Origin: Cymodocea nodosa
Taxonomy: Eukaryota > Streptophyta > Magnoliopsida > Alismatales > Cymodoceaceae
Length of the DNA stretch: 64,000 nt
Reading direction: 5' to 3'
NCBI GenBank assembly: GCA_036874045.1
Contig: CM072336.1
Location: 2,500,001-2,564,000 of the forward strand
Part shown: positions 24,090 to 36,762 of the stretch, in pieces
How the letters are laid out: each line of letters starts with the position of its first letter
Position numbering within the stretch: position 1 is the stretch's first letter
The notes under the pieces: model-generated
Database searches by the model: none
Seen by the model: the letters and a program-made list of their open reading frames with translations, nothing else
What the model was told of the DNA's origin: nothing
Position numbers and translations under genes: made by a program

Positions 24090-26490
24090 TGTCTAGACGC
24101 AAATAGCTATGGAAAATGGTCACATTCTCATGACTATCAAAATGGAGGTAACAAACGAAGAAATTAGATGAAGATAAGGAGGCATATGCTCCTGGGCTAG
24201 AAGTTACTGTCTGTTGATATTTATTTCCATGGGTAAAGATAGGAAGTACCACCGGGAGATGTGATGAGATTTTCAAGCAGCTCAGGGTTGAAAGCCAAAT
24301 CAAAAATTAGGATAGGTGAAACTGTTCTAGGCTGTGATGAACGAGTAATAATGATTTTTAGCTCAAGTAAAGAAACCAAGTCTTATAAAAAACCACTGAG
24401 ACTGAGATTATATCTCCCCAGCCCAAGATGCACTTTTCTGGATATGTGATAGACTTATTACTGATGAAGTTCTTGTTAATGAAGACTGATGATGATCAAG
24501 TTATAGTATGCCTTCCTGTGCCGTCTGATCACATTGGATTTATTATTGGAAAAGGTGGGCAGGTCATTCAAGGCACTCGAAGTGATACTAGTGCTCAACT
24601 TTGCATCCCCAAGAATGGCATACAACCACGTGCAGTTACTGTGATGAACTTATTCAGGTATTAATATAATTAATCTTTGTCATATGTTGCAATGTGATTC
24701 ACAACAAAAGGAAACATGGTGAAACACAATCTCAAGATGATACCCTTTAAAATTGATTGATGCAAGAAGCAAAAGGTGAGACAATATGGCTCAACTAAAG
24801 TAAAGCAATAATTCATAAAACAGAAACGCATGTGCAATATGACAATAATGATATAATAATTTAATTAGATAATGTAATCAAATGGTATAAGGCTATAATG
24901 TGTAAAAAGTATGATATTGATGTCAGCATACCTTATATATGCTTTCTAATCATATTATACAATATCGAATACTTAAAAATTGTAACAAACAAAGAGGATT
25001 TTAGTAGTGTGTGTTACTTCTTTTCCATGTGCATGGTTGGAAAATACGATAAAGGTTAAAAATTAGGATAAATTTCTTTGCATTTGGGAATAAGAAGACA
25101 TAAAGTTATTATTTCTTTATTTGCAAGAAATTTGAAAAAATGGAGATGAAGACAAAAATGAAAAGAAGAGAAGAGAGCTAGGAACTAAGAACCAAAAGGG
25201 ATGAAGAAGAGAGCTTAGAAGCAAAGGAGAAGAATAAAAGGAGGAAGAAAAAAAATCATAATGAACTAAAATAGAAAATGGTGGTGTGGAACATAAGAGG
25301 AAAATAAAACACTAATGGATGAAAGGAAACACTATTAAAAGTATCAACTTTCTATAAGGTGACTAAGGCAGATAAAACGATGAGGCAATCAAACTGCATC
25401 ATGGACTTAAGGTGATCACCTTGTTAACTGTGTTTGTAGCAATAATTCAATATTACCATTATTCCATGACTTTTCATGTTTATCTCATCTTAGTGCATCA
25501 TGATTGAATTCTACGGTCACAGTTATTTGTTTTTTCACAGGGAGTTCTTCATATCCTCTATCCCATTTGCGTTTTTGGGTAATTTTTTTAATGTTAGCCT
25601 TTCTGTCAAATGGGTAATATTCTAGATTTCTGGTGATGCATCAGTTGTGAAGAAGACACTAATGCTAGTCTTGAATTGGCTTCATGACAATCCTTCTCAC
25701 TCACTGATCCCTTCTCACAACCAGTGTGCCACCTATTAACTGACCTAGTGGCCGGTATGATGGCCCAAATGCCATTGTACCAGTTATTGGTATGGGCCAA
25801 TTGGTGGGATGAAGCCTCTGAAAAAGAGTTTTCTCTTCGTTTGCTTTGTCCTGCAAATATTGGTGGTGTTATTGGTAGGGGTGGTTATATCATTAATCAA
25901 ATCTGGCAAGACTCTGGTACTTGCATAAAAGTTGATAGTTCTGAGGATGACTATATCATCACCATATCAGCAAAATAGGTTTACTACTTGCTCAGTTTTC
26001 TCTATGATTTTATTTTATGTTACTAGTTTTTTTCTTTCAATTATTTGAATAACTTAATCACATGTGTTTCAGTTATTTGAAGTTTATATATTCCCTAGCG
26101 TATCTGTACAAATAATTTATCTGCCTATTATATTGGTTTTTGGTTAGTTTTTCCTTATTTACTACGTGTGACTTGACTTGTGTTTGGTAACATTTTTTTA
26201 GTTTGGAGGGTCCTGCTGTGGAAGCAATGGAGGTTATTCCTCTGTTCACCTTGTTATTTGGTTGCAAAATATTTCACGAAGAATGTTTTGCTTTTGAATT
26301 TGTTTATGGGTGTCCTTGGGTATTTTGCATTATGCATGTATATACGATTTCAGCTTTTAGACATGCAACTAAATAATTCAACTTCAGTTTTATGTCTGAC
26401 TCTGGTATGTACAGAAAATGGAAAAGTGTCAAACTACGGTGGAAATATTGCTGAAATTTTAGTGAAAACAAGGGAGTCCATTGAAATGGA
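24090..26490 (+). pseudogene. KH-domain RNA-binding protein pseudogene (RCF3/At4g18375-like)
   Basis: Fragments of a multi-KH plant protein appear in order but in changing frames. KH1 lies at about 24180-24420 (KIGS..GR, then KQLRVESQIK, then RIGETVLGCDERVI). PAQDALFWICDRL is in another frame near 24420. KH2 is at 24500-24657 (VPSDHIGFIIGKGGQVIQ), then a GTATTA donor. The next exon starts at about 25625 (ISGDASVVKK, LHDNPS). KH3 is at 25825-25977 (FSLRLLCPANIGGVIGRGG, then INQIWQDSGTCIKVDSS and ITISAK). A KH4 leader remnant (EGPAVEAMEVIP) lies near 26205. Stops and frameshifts occur in KH1 and after PAQDALF. Because introns are retained this is an unprocessed, decayed gene rather than a retrocopy. 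RCF3/HOS5-type proteins act in nuclear RNA processing. Confidence 0.75.
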
Positions 26491-27796
26491 CTAAAAACGT
26501 CGACTTATTCTTTTGTATCACTGTTTCAAATATTTTTCTAGATTTGCTTTGTTCTCCTTTGACCGTGGCTTTCCCGGTGATGGTCTTCCTGTTCAGCAAT
26601 TTAGGAAGTCAGAATATCGTTGATTTCATTGCATGTGTAGTTTTAAAAAAGTATTTTAAGAGGTTTTAAATTCAAAATTCTCTTCTAGATTCTTTTATTA
26701 CCGTTGGATAAGCTTTAGTCCGATGATTGTTCTCAAGAACGGAGATTCGAATGGAGTTCTTTGTCGAAGCCTCGCTGTTTGTCGGGCTCCAAAATCATCC
26801 ATGTTGAGAGCTTTTATATTGCTGCTGAGGAGTTGTCTATGTCATATTTTTTCTTGATGCTTGAAGAGCATTTTGTTAATATTAGTTCCTTTTTGTAAAT
26901 AATGAATATATGTGCGTAGCTGTACTAGTTTGCGAGATATATACATATATAGCCCGTTCATCTTGTGAAATTTGTAGCCGTACTAATATTCGATTAACAT
27001 CTCCATTTTGAAAAGCTGGCGTTTCCTGTAACTAGATTAGAAAAGCATCAACTCGATTCTGTAAATCAGGTTTTTTTTATAAAGAAAAGGTTGTTGATTT
27101 GGTAATGATTATTGTAATCTGAAAGTAAGTTGGCATTTCCAAAGAATGTGTGAAATACTGTTTTCCCACTAAGCATTTTTAATTTGAATTATAGGTTTTT
27201 CGAGTTTGAAAATAATTACTTGTTGGTTGCTTGCGCACAAAGTTCTTTAACCAGATGCTGGAAAAGCTAAAAAGTTTAGTACAATGAAATCCGACCATCT
27301 CAATAATAATCTTTTGCCTAGATTCGTAGAATTGAGTCCTTTCTAATTTTGAGGAATTAAATAGAATGTGGTGAATTCATCCTTTCATTCTCTAATCCAT
27401 GGACGCGTTGCGCCATCTATCCAAAGAACAAAGAAGAAAAGCAATCTGTAGAGCAAGTGAGAGCAGGTACGGATCGACCACAAGGAATTAAGGTATACGT
27501 ACTTTAGTTGTTGTAGTACATAGAATGGGAAAGGTCTCACTTCTCCATGGAATGATCTGTCGGCCTTAAAGAAGTGGGCAAGAAAAACCTAATCTGCAAT
27601 CTTACATCACTCTCCTGATATCTTCCACTCCACATTCAAACATACACGTGAGCATATATATTATTTCCTTTCTACTTGCTCCAACCAGAGGCTTCATCAA
27701 GTGGTTATATATGTGTGTGCGTGTTGGTTGCTCGGTACGTGCAGGACTGATTTTCTCCGTCTGCAAGGCAGTTTGATTAGAAGGAAGATAATTAGG

Positions 27797-28542
27797 ATGG
27801 AGGGAGAACTCTCGGAAGCCAGGAAGGAAAGGGTGGGGAGGGGAGCTTCTGTTCTCGAACTCCTCTTGAGGGTCGTAGCCTTCGTGGGCACGTTGGCAAG
27901 CGCCATTGCCATGGGAACCGCCGATGAAACCCTTCCCTTCTTCTCGCAGTTCGTCCGTTTCCAAGCGAAGTACAGTGACCTCCCAACACTGACGTACGTA
28001 CGTAGTTAGTTCCTGAGTGAACAGCTTTTAATTAATTGATTTAATAGTTTCCTCTCTCATCTTGAGAATTGACGTACGTACGTTCGTTCCTTAATCTGGA
28101 TTCAGGTTTTTTGTTGTTGGCAACTCAATCGTGTGTGCGTATCTGTTCTTATCTCTCGTCCCATCTATCCTTCGCATCGTCAGAGGCATATCGAGAACGT
28201 CCAGGCTCGTCCTACTCTTCTTCGACTCTGTAAGTAAATATGTACATACTACGTACGTATATGCCTAGCTCCGTGCGCGCGTGAGTCTGTTATATCCGCA
28301 TGAGCACGGCCGTGCAGGCGATGCTGGCTCTTGTCACCGCAGGAGCGTCGGCGGCGGCGGCGATAGTGTACTTGGCGCACAAGGGCAACGTGCAAGCCAA
28401 CTGGCCGGCCATATGCCAGCAGTTCAACTCCTTCTGCGAGCGCATATCCGGATCCCTCATCGGGTCGCTCGGAGCCGCTGTCATCTTCTTGGTTCTCATC
28501 CTTCTTTCTGCCGCCGCTCCCTCCAAGCCTTACATAATATAA
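27797..28542 (+). CDS. Casparian strip membrane domain protein (CASP)
   Basis: Three exons (27797-27993, 28106-28229, 28318-28542) close in phase and give 181 residues. There are four hydrophobic segments ([72 protein letters not shown]) with both termini predicted cytosolic. The first extracellular loop has the CASP signature [18 protein letters not shown], and the second loop has [19 protein letters not shown] with the paired cysteines. These features mark true CASPs rather than the wider CASP-like group. CASPs form a plasma-membrane scaffold in the root endodermis that directs lignin deposition for the Casparian strip. The ATG at 27797 is preferred because the codons upstream of it lack family similarity. 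Confidence 0.92.
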
Positions 28543-28559
28543 TGCTTTCTTCCCTTACA

Positions 28560-31500
28560 TGCATGTGACGCTCTTATATGTTTTTCTAATTGAGATCCTC
28601 TCATATTTTCCGTAAAATTGGATGTGGATCGTCGATTGTATATCATATGAAATGGTTGAATTTTATTGTTGTGATCTTTTTTTAAAACTTTTTTGAGAAA
28701 AACTAACCCCCTGGAAATTTTACCGTTCAAGGTATATTAAAGAATTTGATCTGCTTGGAAACGTTACCTTATTTTAGAATAAACATATTCGAATAAGTAT
28801 TTTCCCACACAATGTAAAGATGAAAAGTGTCTGGAAATAATTTTTTTATGTCGGTTTATTTTCAAATAATTTGTATTTCCAAACGTGAGTGAAATAAGCG
28901 TTTATTGTAAAAAGCCGATAAGCCTTTAATTGTTCATTTTATTTCTTATTCAGTAAGCTACTTTAAATCACTTATTTAAGAAAGTTGCGCTTTTATAATA
29001 AATACAGATTTAGTAAGTACCCAACAATTCTTTCCTAGCTTCCTTAATAAGTTATTTTCAGATAGTTCATTTAACAAAAGCGACCTATTTGTTTCAATTA
29101 TCTTTATAAATATAACTCAGGTTAAGTTAAAAATTTAATGCATAATAAAGTATACCATAGATTAACTAATTATATAATTAGATTTTATTTTTTTAACGTT
29201 ATTAAGAAAAAAGAAATGCCATTAGGAAAGTATTTTGTATAATGATAGTGGTTTTTAACTTATTCGCTAAGATTCAAACTTTGATGAAAATTACAGGTAT
29301 TGGCTACACCTAAATAACTAAAATATAAGAATTCGTTATCTTCTCTTTAAGGAAGTGGTAGCTGATAAGGACCAATCCCAAGGTCACAAATATGGTCATT
29401 ACGTATGAGATCGATATTCAATATTGTTAGCAGATACAAATGCGAGACATTAATTAATCATCTCAAAGTCAATTAATGGTTGGACCAGAGAGGTTTATTC
29501 TTACCAAATGTATACCTGACTTTTCAATGTGTAAAGCTATTTGGAGTACACTTTATCTCTCTAATATTACGTAAAAGTACGAAACATCCAAATTAAAATC
29601 AATTTAATTATAAGAAGTAAATATCAATGTCTGTTCTTTAATTGTATACAATTCCATGTCTTTTTCAACCAACCAACCAACCAACTAACTTTAATTTGCT
29701 ATGTGAAAATATTCCGACAAAACCACATGCAATGGAAGCAGGCCCTCATTTTCTCGAGCAATTAGTGACGGTCGATTGCAAGATATGGCCGCGGGATGGT
29801 TATGTTAATTTAATCGCTATTAGGAATGTTCACGTGGAACATATGGATGACTTATATGTAGATGGTACGCTTGTGACATGCCACAAATGGATACGTATCT
29901 ATTATATTTTTTAGGCGATCATCAACATTTATCTGTGACAGTCAGGACCGTTCGACGGTGAATGTGTTATAATTTCATTTTAAAATCAATTTAGTTACGA
30001 ATAAAAGATTTTATTATATATATAAGGTTTAGTTTTATCTTTAAATTATTTTACTATTTTCTTTCATTTATGGCTTATTTAGAGGTACTTACAAGTATCT
30101 ACTTTTTCTACTAGGTCATATAACTTTGTTAATTGGTTATATGCACGAATTAATTTTGAGATAATCTGCTAATACTTGATAACTTCCATTTACAGACTAT
30201 AAGTTTAAATTTTGGGTAACATATATATTCTAACTTAGTAACATCACATAAATATTATATATGAACGATAAATAATTTTCGATTTTTCCACAATCTTTAA
30301 ATCGGTATTATTCTATCAAAGTTTGGTGTAGTTAGACTTGAGTGTTTGAATTAATCTCTTAAAGAGCTAGCGGATCACGTAGTTTTAAATTTTATAATTC
30401 GTGAGATACGTACGCCGTTTGTATTGAAGTAAATTTCAACTAAATGTGGGAGATGGCGATTGTTATAATATGGTTTTATGATGTTTTAGCCCCGTGTTCA
30501 AGATTATCCATATTTAAGATTATTTAACATATGATTCATATTCGTATTAAACGTAAATCCACGTTAATATCATTTTCGTATTCATATTTAACATGTGGAA
30601 GATGAATCCTTCTATCTGTTGGCAATCACTTTCGAAATAAAATTCTTATTTGAACCGTAATATACTTTTTCGGTAAAAGTACGTTCAAATTCATTCCTCT
30701 GACTGGAAATTAATTTGTATCCGTCTCAATCTGTAAATGATAACAACTGAATGCGTGTTGTATACGCTCGTCTACTTCCTTAGCGCGTGGCATTCACGGG
30801 CGGCGATGTGACACCGATTTGGATATTCGAATCTTTTGGAATGCGGATGTTTGGCAATACTCGTTCGGTCAAAGTGGAATCCGGATATGAATATATATAT
30901 TTTCTTGATTCAATTAGACCCACAGATCTTTAGATTTTCCGTAGTTGATAAATAAAAAAATTACCGATACGTGTGTTGGATTCGATCGGAGCCATTCATA
31001 CTCTTCTCATCCACATATGCTTTTTGATTCGATGGTCGCGGCGTTCTTGTCACACTCACGCTTTCAACAAACACGACGGGAGGAGTTGCAATTGGAATGG
31101 GTAAGAGTAAACAGTACCTGATACGGAGCCAACCATTCCCATTGCTGGTAGATAAATTTACTTGGATCAATTCATCAATCTACCAGGTGGTGGACTTTTG
31201 AATTGCGTGTGGTGCAAGATATATATATATACACACACACACTCAACAGCTAGCTAGCTTCATCTGGCGATCGGCCTTTCAACAAACAATCATGGAAATA
31301 TATCCTCACAAGGTCAAAAAAACGGACACGTCTTGTGTTAGATATTAGGATGAAGCATATTAATTCATTATCTAATTAAACTTGAGCATTCGTTAAGGTT
31401 TCTTTGATCGGAGGGAGTAATAAGTCACCGGTGGTTGGTGGTGACATGTGTTTATGTGCACCGCATGAGACGACAACGCCGAAGCGGAATATGCGGTCGG

Positions 31501-31640
31501 ATCATCCGGATGACTTGCCACCATGCGGAACCAACCCAGCGTTGGTAGTGAACAGCACGCATGGGTTAACCACCCAACCACGCAGCTCCTCTTTCAACCC
31601 CTCAACGCGACCGAAGCAGTTGGCAAAACGAAGCCAACAC
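28560..31640. other. Intergenic, AT-rich; no gene seen
   Basis: Nothing with a domain or splice context was found on either strand. A TATA/CACA dinucleotide run lies at about 31217-31242. The right end grades into the promoter of the NAC gene. Confidence 0.4.
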
Positions 31641-31655
31641 GTTCGGGGGGTGGGG

Positions 31656-31714
31656 ACGTGGCACCCCCGCCGTCCTCTGTGCTTCCCAAAACCACAGGGA
31701 AGTGGTGACGTGGC
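31656..31714 (+). promoter_or_regulatory. Two ABRE (ACGTGGC) elements upstream of NAC
   Basis: ACGTGGC occurs at 31656-31662 and 31708-31714, 242-300 bp upstream of the NAC start codon. A TATTTAA at about 31834 could serve as the TATA box. Paired ABREs typically bind ABA-responsive bZIP (ABF/AREB) factors, which fits the known ABA and senescence control of NAP-type NAC genes. Function here is inferred. Confidence 0.5.
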
Positions 31715-31955
31715 TGCTGACGCTGGGCGTGCGCCGGATAAACACAAGTCACTGAGCACACACATCGTTCCGAAAGAAAGTCCAAAGTCCGAGAGCATAA
31801 CTCTTCTTCGTCTCGTAGCCTATAAGTTGCAACTATTTAAGTAAAGCCCACGGTCGTTTGCCTTGGACATTTCGATCCGAACGAACGAAGACCGCACCAG
31901 GCCCAACTCGTCGTTGATTGATTCCATTCCATCCCTTGGAGATAGAGAAGGAAAC

Positions 31956-33043
31956 ATGTGTTCCTCCGCCACTCCCGATCTCCCCCCAGGTTTCAGGTTC
32001 CACCCAACGGACGAGGAGCTCATCACACACTACCTCAGGAACCAAGCGTTGTCCAGGGCCTGCCCTGTTCCCATCATACCGGAGATCAACATCTACATGT
32101 TCGATCCATGGCAGCTACCTGGTTAGTTTATCAACAGACTTGGGCGGGCCTCCAAGAGAATGAATGCTTTCTTTCTTTCTGTGTCTGCCTCCATTAATTG
32201 TCGATTCAGGTTGGTTAATTGACTGACAACAGCCGTCGACTGGGTTTTGGTTTTACCATTCAGGGAAGTCGGAGCACGCGGAGGAAGAACGGTACTTCTT
32301 CAGCCCACGAGACCGCAAGTACCCCAACGGAGCACGGCCCAACCGAGCGACGACGTCTGGGTATTGGAAGGCCACCGGCACGGATAAGGCCATCTACAAC
32401 AACAACAAGTATGTGGGGGTGAAGAAGGCCCTTGTCTTCTACAAGGGCCGTCCGCCTAAGGGCTTGAAAACGGGGTGGGTTATGCACGAGTACCGTCTCT
32501 CCACCTCCATCCCCACCAAGAAAGCCAATGGCTCCATGAGAGTAAGCCTATCTACTTCCTTGATTCCATCGTTCCACCAAGCACTTGTAAACTTGTTTCC
32601 GGCAAGCGCTTATGGATTTCTTTTGGGGGCACGGCACGATTTGTGTGATGCAGTTGGACGACTGGGTCCTCTGCAGGATCTACGAGAAGAAGGGTCCGAA
32701 ACCGAGCGTGCACGACGACGGAACGCCGGAGGCGGAGGTGGAGGAAGCAGTTGGAGGTGGGCAGTCGCCGGTTGGATTTCCGAGGTCCTGCTCTCTGTCC
32801 CACCTGCTGGAGGAAGAGTACATGTCCATAGCCGAGATGCTAAATGACTACCCTTCGGGAGGGGACGGGGATGAGTTCCACGCCATCGCAAGCAGCGGAT
32901 TCGGGGTGGTCGGGGACGTCGGTGGTCTGGGGTGGGATCATGACAGCGCGAACAAGGGGAAACAGAGCTTCTCCTCCATGTCGATGAGCAACCAACAAGC
33001 ACCGAGCGTGGCGGAACAACAGCCCATTTTCCTCGGATTTTAG
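31956..33043 (+). CDS. NAC transcription factor, NAP (NAC029)-like
   Basis: Exons 31956-32121, 32264-32541 and 32654-33043 close in phase and give 277 residues. The NAC domain spans about residues 8-165 with all five subdomains: [15 protein letters not shown] (A), [15 protein letters not shown] (B), [20 protein letters not shown] (C), [14 protein letters not shown] then [16 protein letters not shown] and WVMHEYRL (D), and [13 protein letters not shown] (E). The serine/acid-rich tail ([11 protein letters not shown]) is the likely activation region. The IIPE..IY.FDPWQLP and [23 protein letters not shown] wording matches the NAP/NAC018-NAC056 clade, nuclear regulators of senescence and ABA responses. 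Intron positions are the standard NAC ones. The clade call is inference. Confidence 0.9.
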
Positions 33044-35430
33044 GTGGTGAAGTCAACGTAGATGAGATTGGTGGTGTTTGATTAATTAAGAAGATGTACA
33101 TATGTATCATAAGGTTGGGATTCATCCGATTCGAGATCAATATTCTGGCCGGCCTGATATGAAAAGTGCTTCAGATCGATTCATCGTTGATCCCCAAGTA
33201 TAACGAATCGACAGCGTTGCACTGCAACCGAGGAGTCTTCTTTGGCGTTTCCCGTCGTTTGGAAGGTTTTCAAACATCATGCTAGATGGAATAATTATTT
33301 AAGAAAAGAGAGGGAGATTAATTCAATTAATCAATTGCAAATAGTTTACACTAAAGTCCGATCATTCGCGAACGTAGAAAATATTACGGATAGAAAGATC
33401 AGTTATTCAACAAAAAACGTAATTAAACAAGCGGGGGTAGCAAGAGCACTTCTGTCTGTCTGTCCCAATAACATTGGTCATTCATTGTTTGAAAGCAGGA
33501 GTTGATTTTTTTTGGAAACCTTGAACTCATGGATTGAACTGTAATCTTAACAGATTTGCGTTAGGATAAGGTATGCTTTTCGGTGCTTGTTACCTGTACA
33601 TCGTAAACGTGAAATAGTTAATACTCTGAGACAATATCTCGGGTAGTACGTTATCAGTTTTTTTTTTTTGTTTTTTTAAGGCAAAGAGGCATTCGGTAGT
33701 ACGTCTTAAGTTACCAAATCCAAATTTGACGATGGAATGGAATCTGCTGTACGCTTCCTTTCAACTGTACCTTTGGATGGTGAACAAAGCTTAGCAAAGA
33801 GAAAGAATATTCCTTCTTGTTTGAATATATATATATATATATATATATAGCCGACTGCCGACCTTATTATTTCACTAGAAGCACCGAATCATCGATCAAA
33901 TTGGCAAATATTATTAGAGATTGAAACTGAATCATCTTAGTGAAATCACAATCAGAAAATAATAATTAATGTGTTGGAAGTGGAATAAGAAAAGGGGCGT
34001 CCAGTGGAGTTGGAATGAAACAAGTTAACGAGAGGGCGGTCAGTGGAGATTTCGTGCAAGCCACCGACCGACGCGTCCCCTTCGAAGTTCAAAGAAGAGG
34101 GGGAGGGGTACCATTTGCGTGGTGCACGTATTTCGACTCCTCCCTGTTCAAATAATCAAAATCCTGGGAAACTTTAGGTGGCAACCAGTTCAAAATACGT
34201 GAGAATTGATATTCAGGCCATCATTTGCGATAACATACTTTCTTAGGTGGCAACGGCAACCCCATGGGATGGGATGGAATTGGCCGAAGGAGAACGGCAG
34301 CCATTTTTACGTCGATTGTTACGTCGCATGCTTTCAACCTACACCGAAAAGTTGAGACGTGACGGCCATCATCCATCCATGGCCCATCGATTGTAACAGC
34401 CGTCATCTATCCCCACTCCAAACCCTAAAAAGGTGGAATTACCTGAGACTCCACTGTGATTGCGAACCGTCATCTATCCATTCCATTCCAGAATCCAATT
34501 CCATCTACGCAACCATGTAATAAGTGTTCAAATTGCATTCGATTCACGTTCTGTGAGATGTATGTAAGCAATCAAGATAAGGACTTATGTTGAAATCCTA
34601 AATCTCAGTCATTACATGAAATGCTTTGTACTTTTATTCTCTGTAATTAACTACTTCTTCCATGGCATGCGTACATCGGACTTCCTACCCCAGCATATCA
34701 TGGTACACATCAAGGGCGGATCCAAAGTGGAGCTCCCATGTGACATGCGGATGTTTTTAAAAGTAACCGAAAATTTTGACCAAGACTTACTATTTTTTAT
34801 CTTACGAAATCCATTTTCAAAAGAAAATTTATCCAAGTCTTGGTGACGACGACGATGCTTTTGTTTGTCACCCGTACAAAATATTCTAATCTATTGTTTG
34901 AGTTCCACCTTCCGTCTATATATCTAAATATATTTATGATTCTTTTTTAATTAATTGTCTTCCTTATGGCATTATCCTCTTACGTACCATTCCCTAAATT
35001 TCAAACTTCTCTTTAGTCGTTTTCGTTGATTATTTTCATTATTCAACTTTACCAACTGCAATTATGTTGAGCTGTTACGTCACATTATCTGCAAATGCAA
35101 ACTTTAGATTTAGTGTAATGTCATACCGAAACTTACATTATTTACAATTACGTCATTGTTTCAGGTAGGTGTCAGCAGTTAAAATGGCACAACCGGTTTA
35201 AGCGTCGTACCGAAACATTTTCGTTGGTTTGATTAAACCGAAGTACCTAATGGTGAGTGTGTAAATAAATGCTTAATTTCCAATCAAACAAAACCACTTT
35301 CCGTTATTCAATTCAACTTCAAGGTTTGAATGGTTTAGTTGGATCTGTAAGATGCTTGCAGCTTCTTTTTAAACAAATTAATTCCAATTTTTGCACGTTA
35401 GTATAACAGCCATGTGAATATTAAGATAAA
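33044..35430. other. Intergenic after NAC; (AT)n at 33825-33849
   Basis: This contains the 3' untranslated region of the NAC gene, a 12-unit AT dinucleotide run at 33825-33849 and short open frames with no recognisable similarity. No gene is called. Confidence 0.4.
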
Positions 35431-36762
35431 TAAGGTGTCAATTGGTCAATGGCCCCGGGTGATTGATTCACCGGGCCACACTCGATCAAAGGATTTGTGA
35501 ATCGTGTCATGACACAATTCATGGGTTATGTCAACACTAGATCCTCTGGCACGACATGGTAGGGCTCAAGCTCTCGTTGGGCTATTAGGCGGCGACAAGT
35601 GGGGTGATGCATATGACCATCGTCTTCTTCTGTGAACGTAGTGACAGCCGACGGCAAGACAACAGCCAACAAGGTGGAGGGGCTGAGGGCCAACGGTGAC
35701 AATGGGCGAGGCAAGGGTTGAGGCATAAGATCATTTGTCTATCTTCTTCTACGACGACAAGCAACAATGGCCGAAAGAGCCCGATCGAGCAGAGTTGTGA
35801 AGGGGTCGAGCGTGGTAATTGGCAAGGCAAGGGTCGATACGCAGGACAAACGAGCAAAACACAACAGGTGAGGATAGGGGGCGATAAGCTGTAGGTGATA
35901 TAGGTGACGAGCGATGGGCAAGGGTGGGCTTAATCTATAAAAATTAAATCGAACTTCTATATGGTTAAAATTTATAATAAAGATGAAGCCATAGAAGACA
36001 ACAGCATTATAATAATTTATTTTCACTTTATGTTTCTCTTTTTTCTCTCTCATTCATTTTATTTTCAAATTAAAAAGATTAAAAGTTAGTTAAACCCACA
36101 AGGGTCGAAGGGTGGAGGGCCATTAGCCATTGGGCCATGAAGCCCATGAGGTTCACGACCTAGTGACCCATGACTCATGACTTCAACACTTCACGAATCA
36201 TGATCATGACTCACGAGTCACCGATCAAATTCCTTGATTCATCGACTTGCCATTGTTGCTCGGTCGTCGACTCCGCTACTCAACCAGTTAACTGCCAACC
36301 TTTCACTAACTCACTGAGCCACCATTGAGGAAGTGGACTTCTAATTCTAAGAAACTTTAGTGCCTCGTAGTTCACCCTAGTCTTTTTACACCTTAACCTT
36401 CAATTTCGATCTAGTTTTCTAGAGGACTAGAGCGCATCTTTTGAGAAACTTAACCTGTGGCTCATTGTGTATTATTTGATTAATTCGTTTAACCAAAATA
36501 TATTTGTTGGACACAACAATCATTTTTTTTTCTCAAATAATATCAGGGAGTTTTGCAGTTATCGTAGAAATTCCTTTGAAAGGAGACCGTGTCGTGCCAA
36601 CGTAGACAATGTCAGCACGACGTGGTCAAACCACGTTAAAGATTGGCATGACTTGCATGGGCTCATCATGCCTACGGGAGGTCGCTAATTGAATACAAAC
36701 AATACTCAGAGTAGGGTTTAAATTGAGTCATACCGACCTGACATGGTCTATTGACACCTCTA
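35431..36762. mobile_element. Short non-autonomous hAT-type element
   Basis: Inverted ends: TAAGGTGTCAAT at 35431 and the inverse of TAGAGGTGTCAAT ending at 36762. The end sequence resembles the common plant hAT terminus. Inside the ends are subterminal GGGCC and CCATGA/TCATGA-type motifs. About 1.33 kb long, with no transposase frame. I could not see a clean 8-bp target duplication. Confidence 0.45.

Noticed and set aside
31404..31844. 146-codon plus-strand frame upstream of the NAP-like NAC
   Set aside because: It lies in the promoter with ABREs and has no recognisable protein features; opposing frames are equally open.
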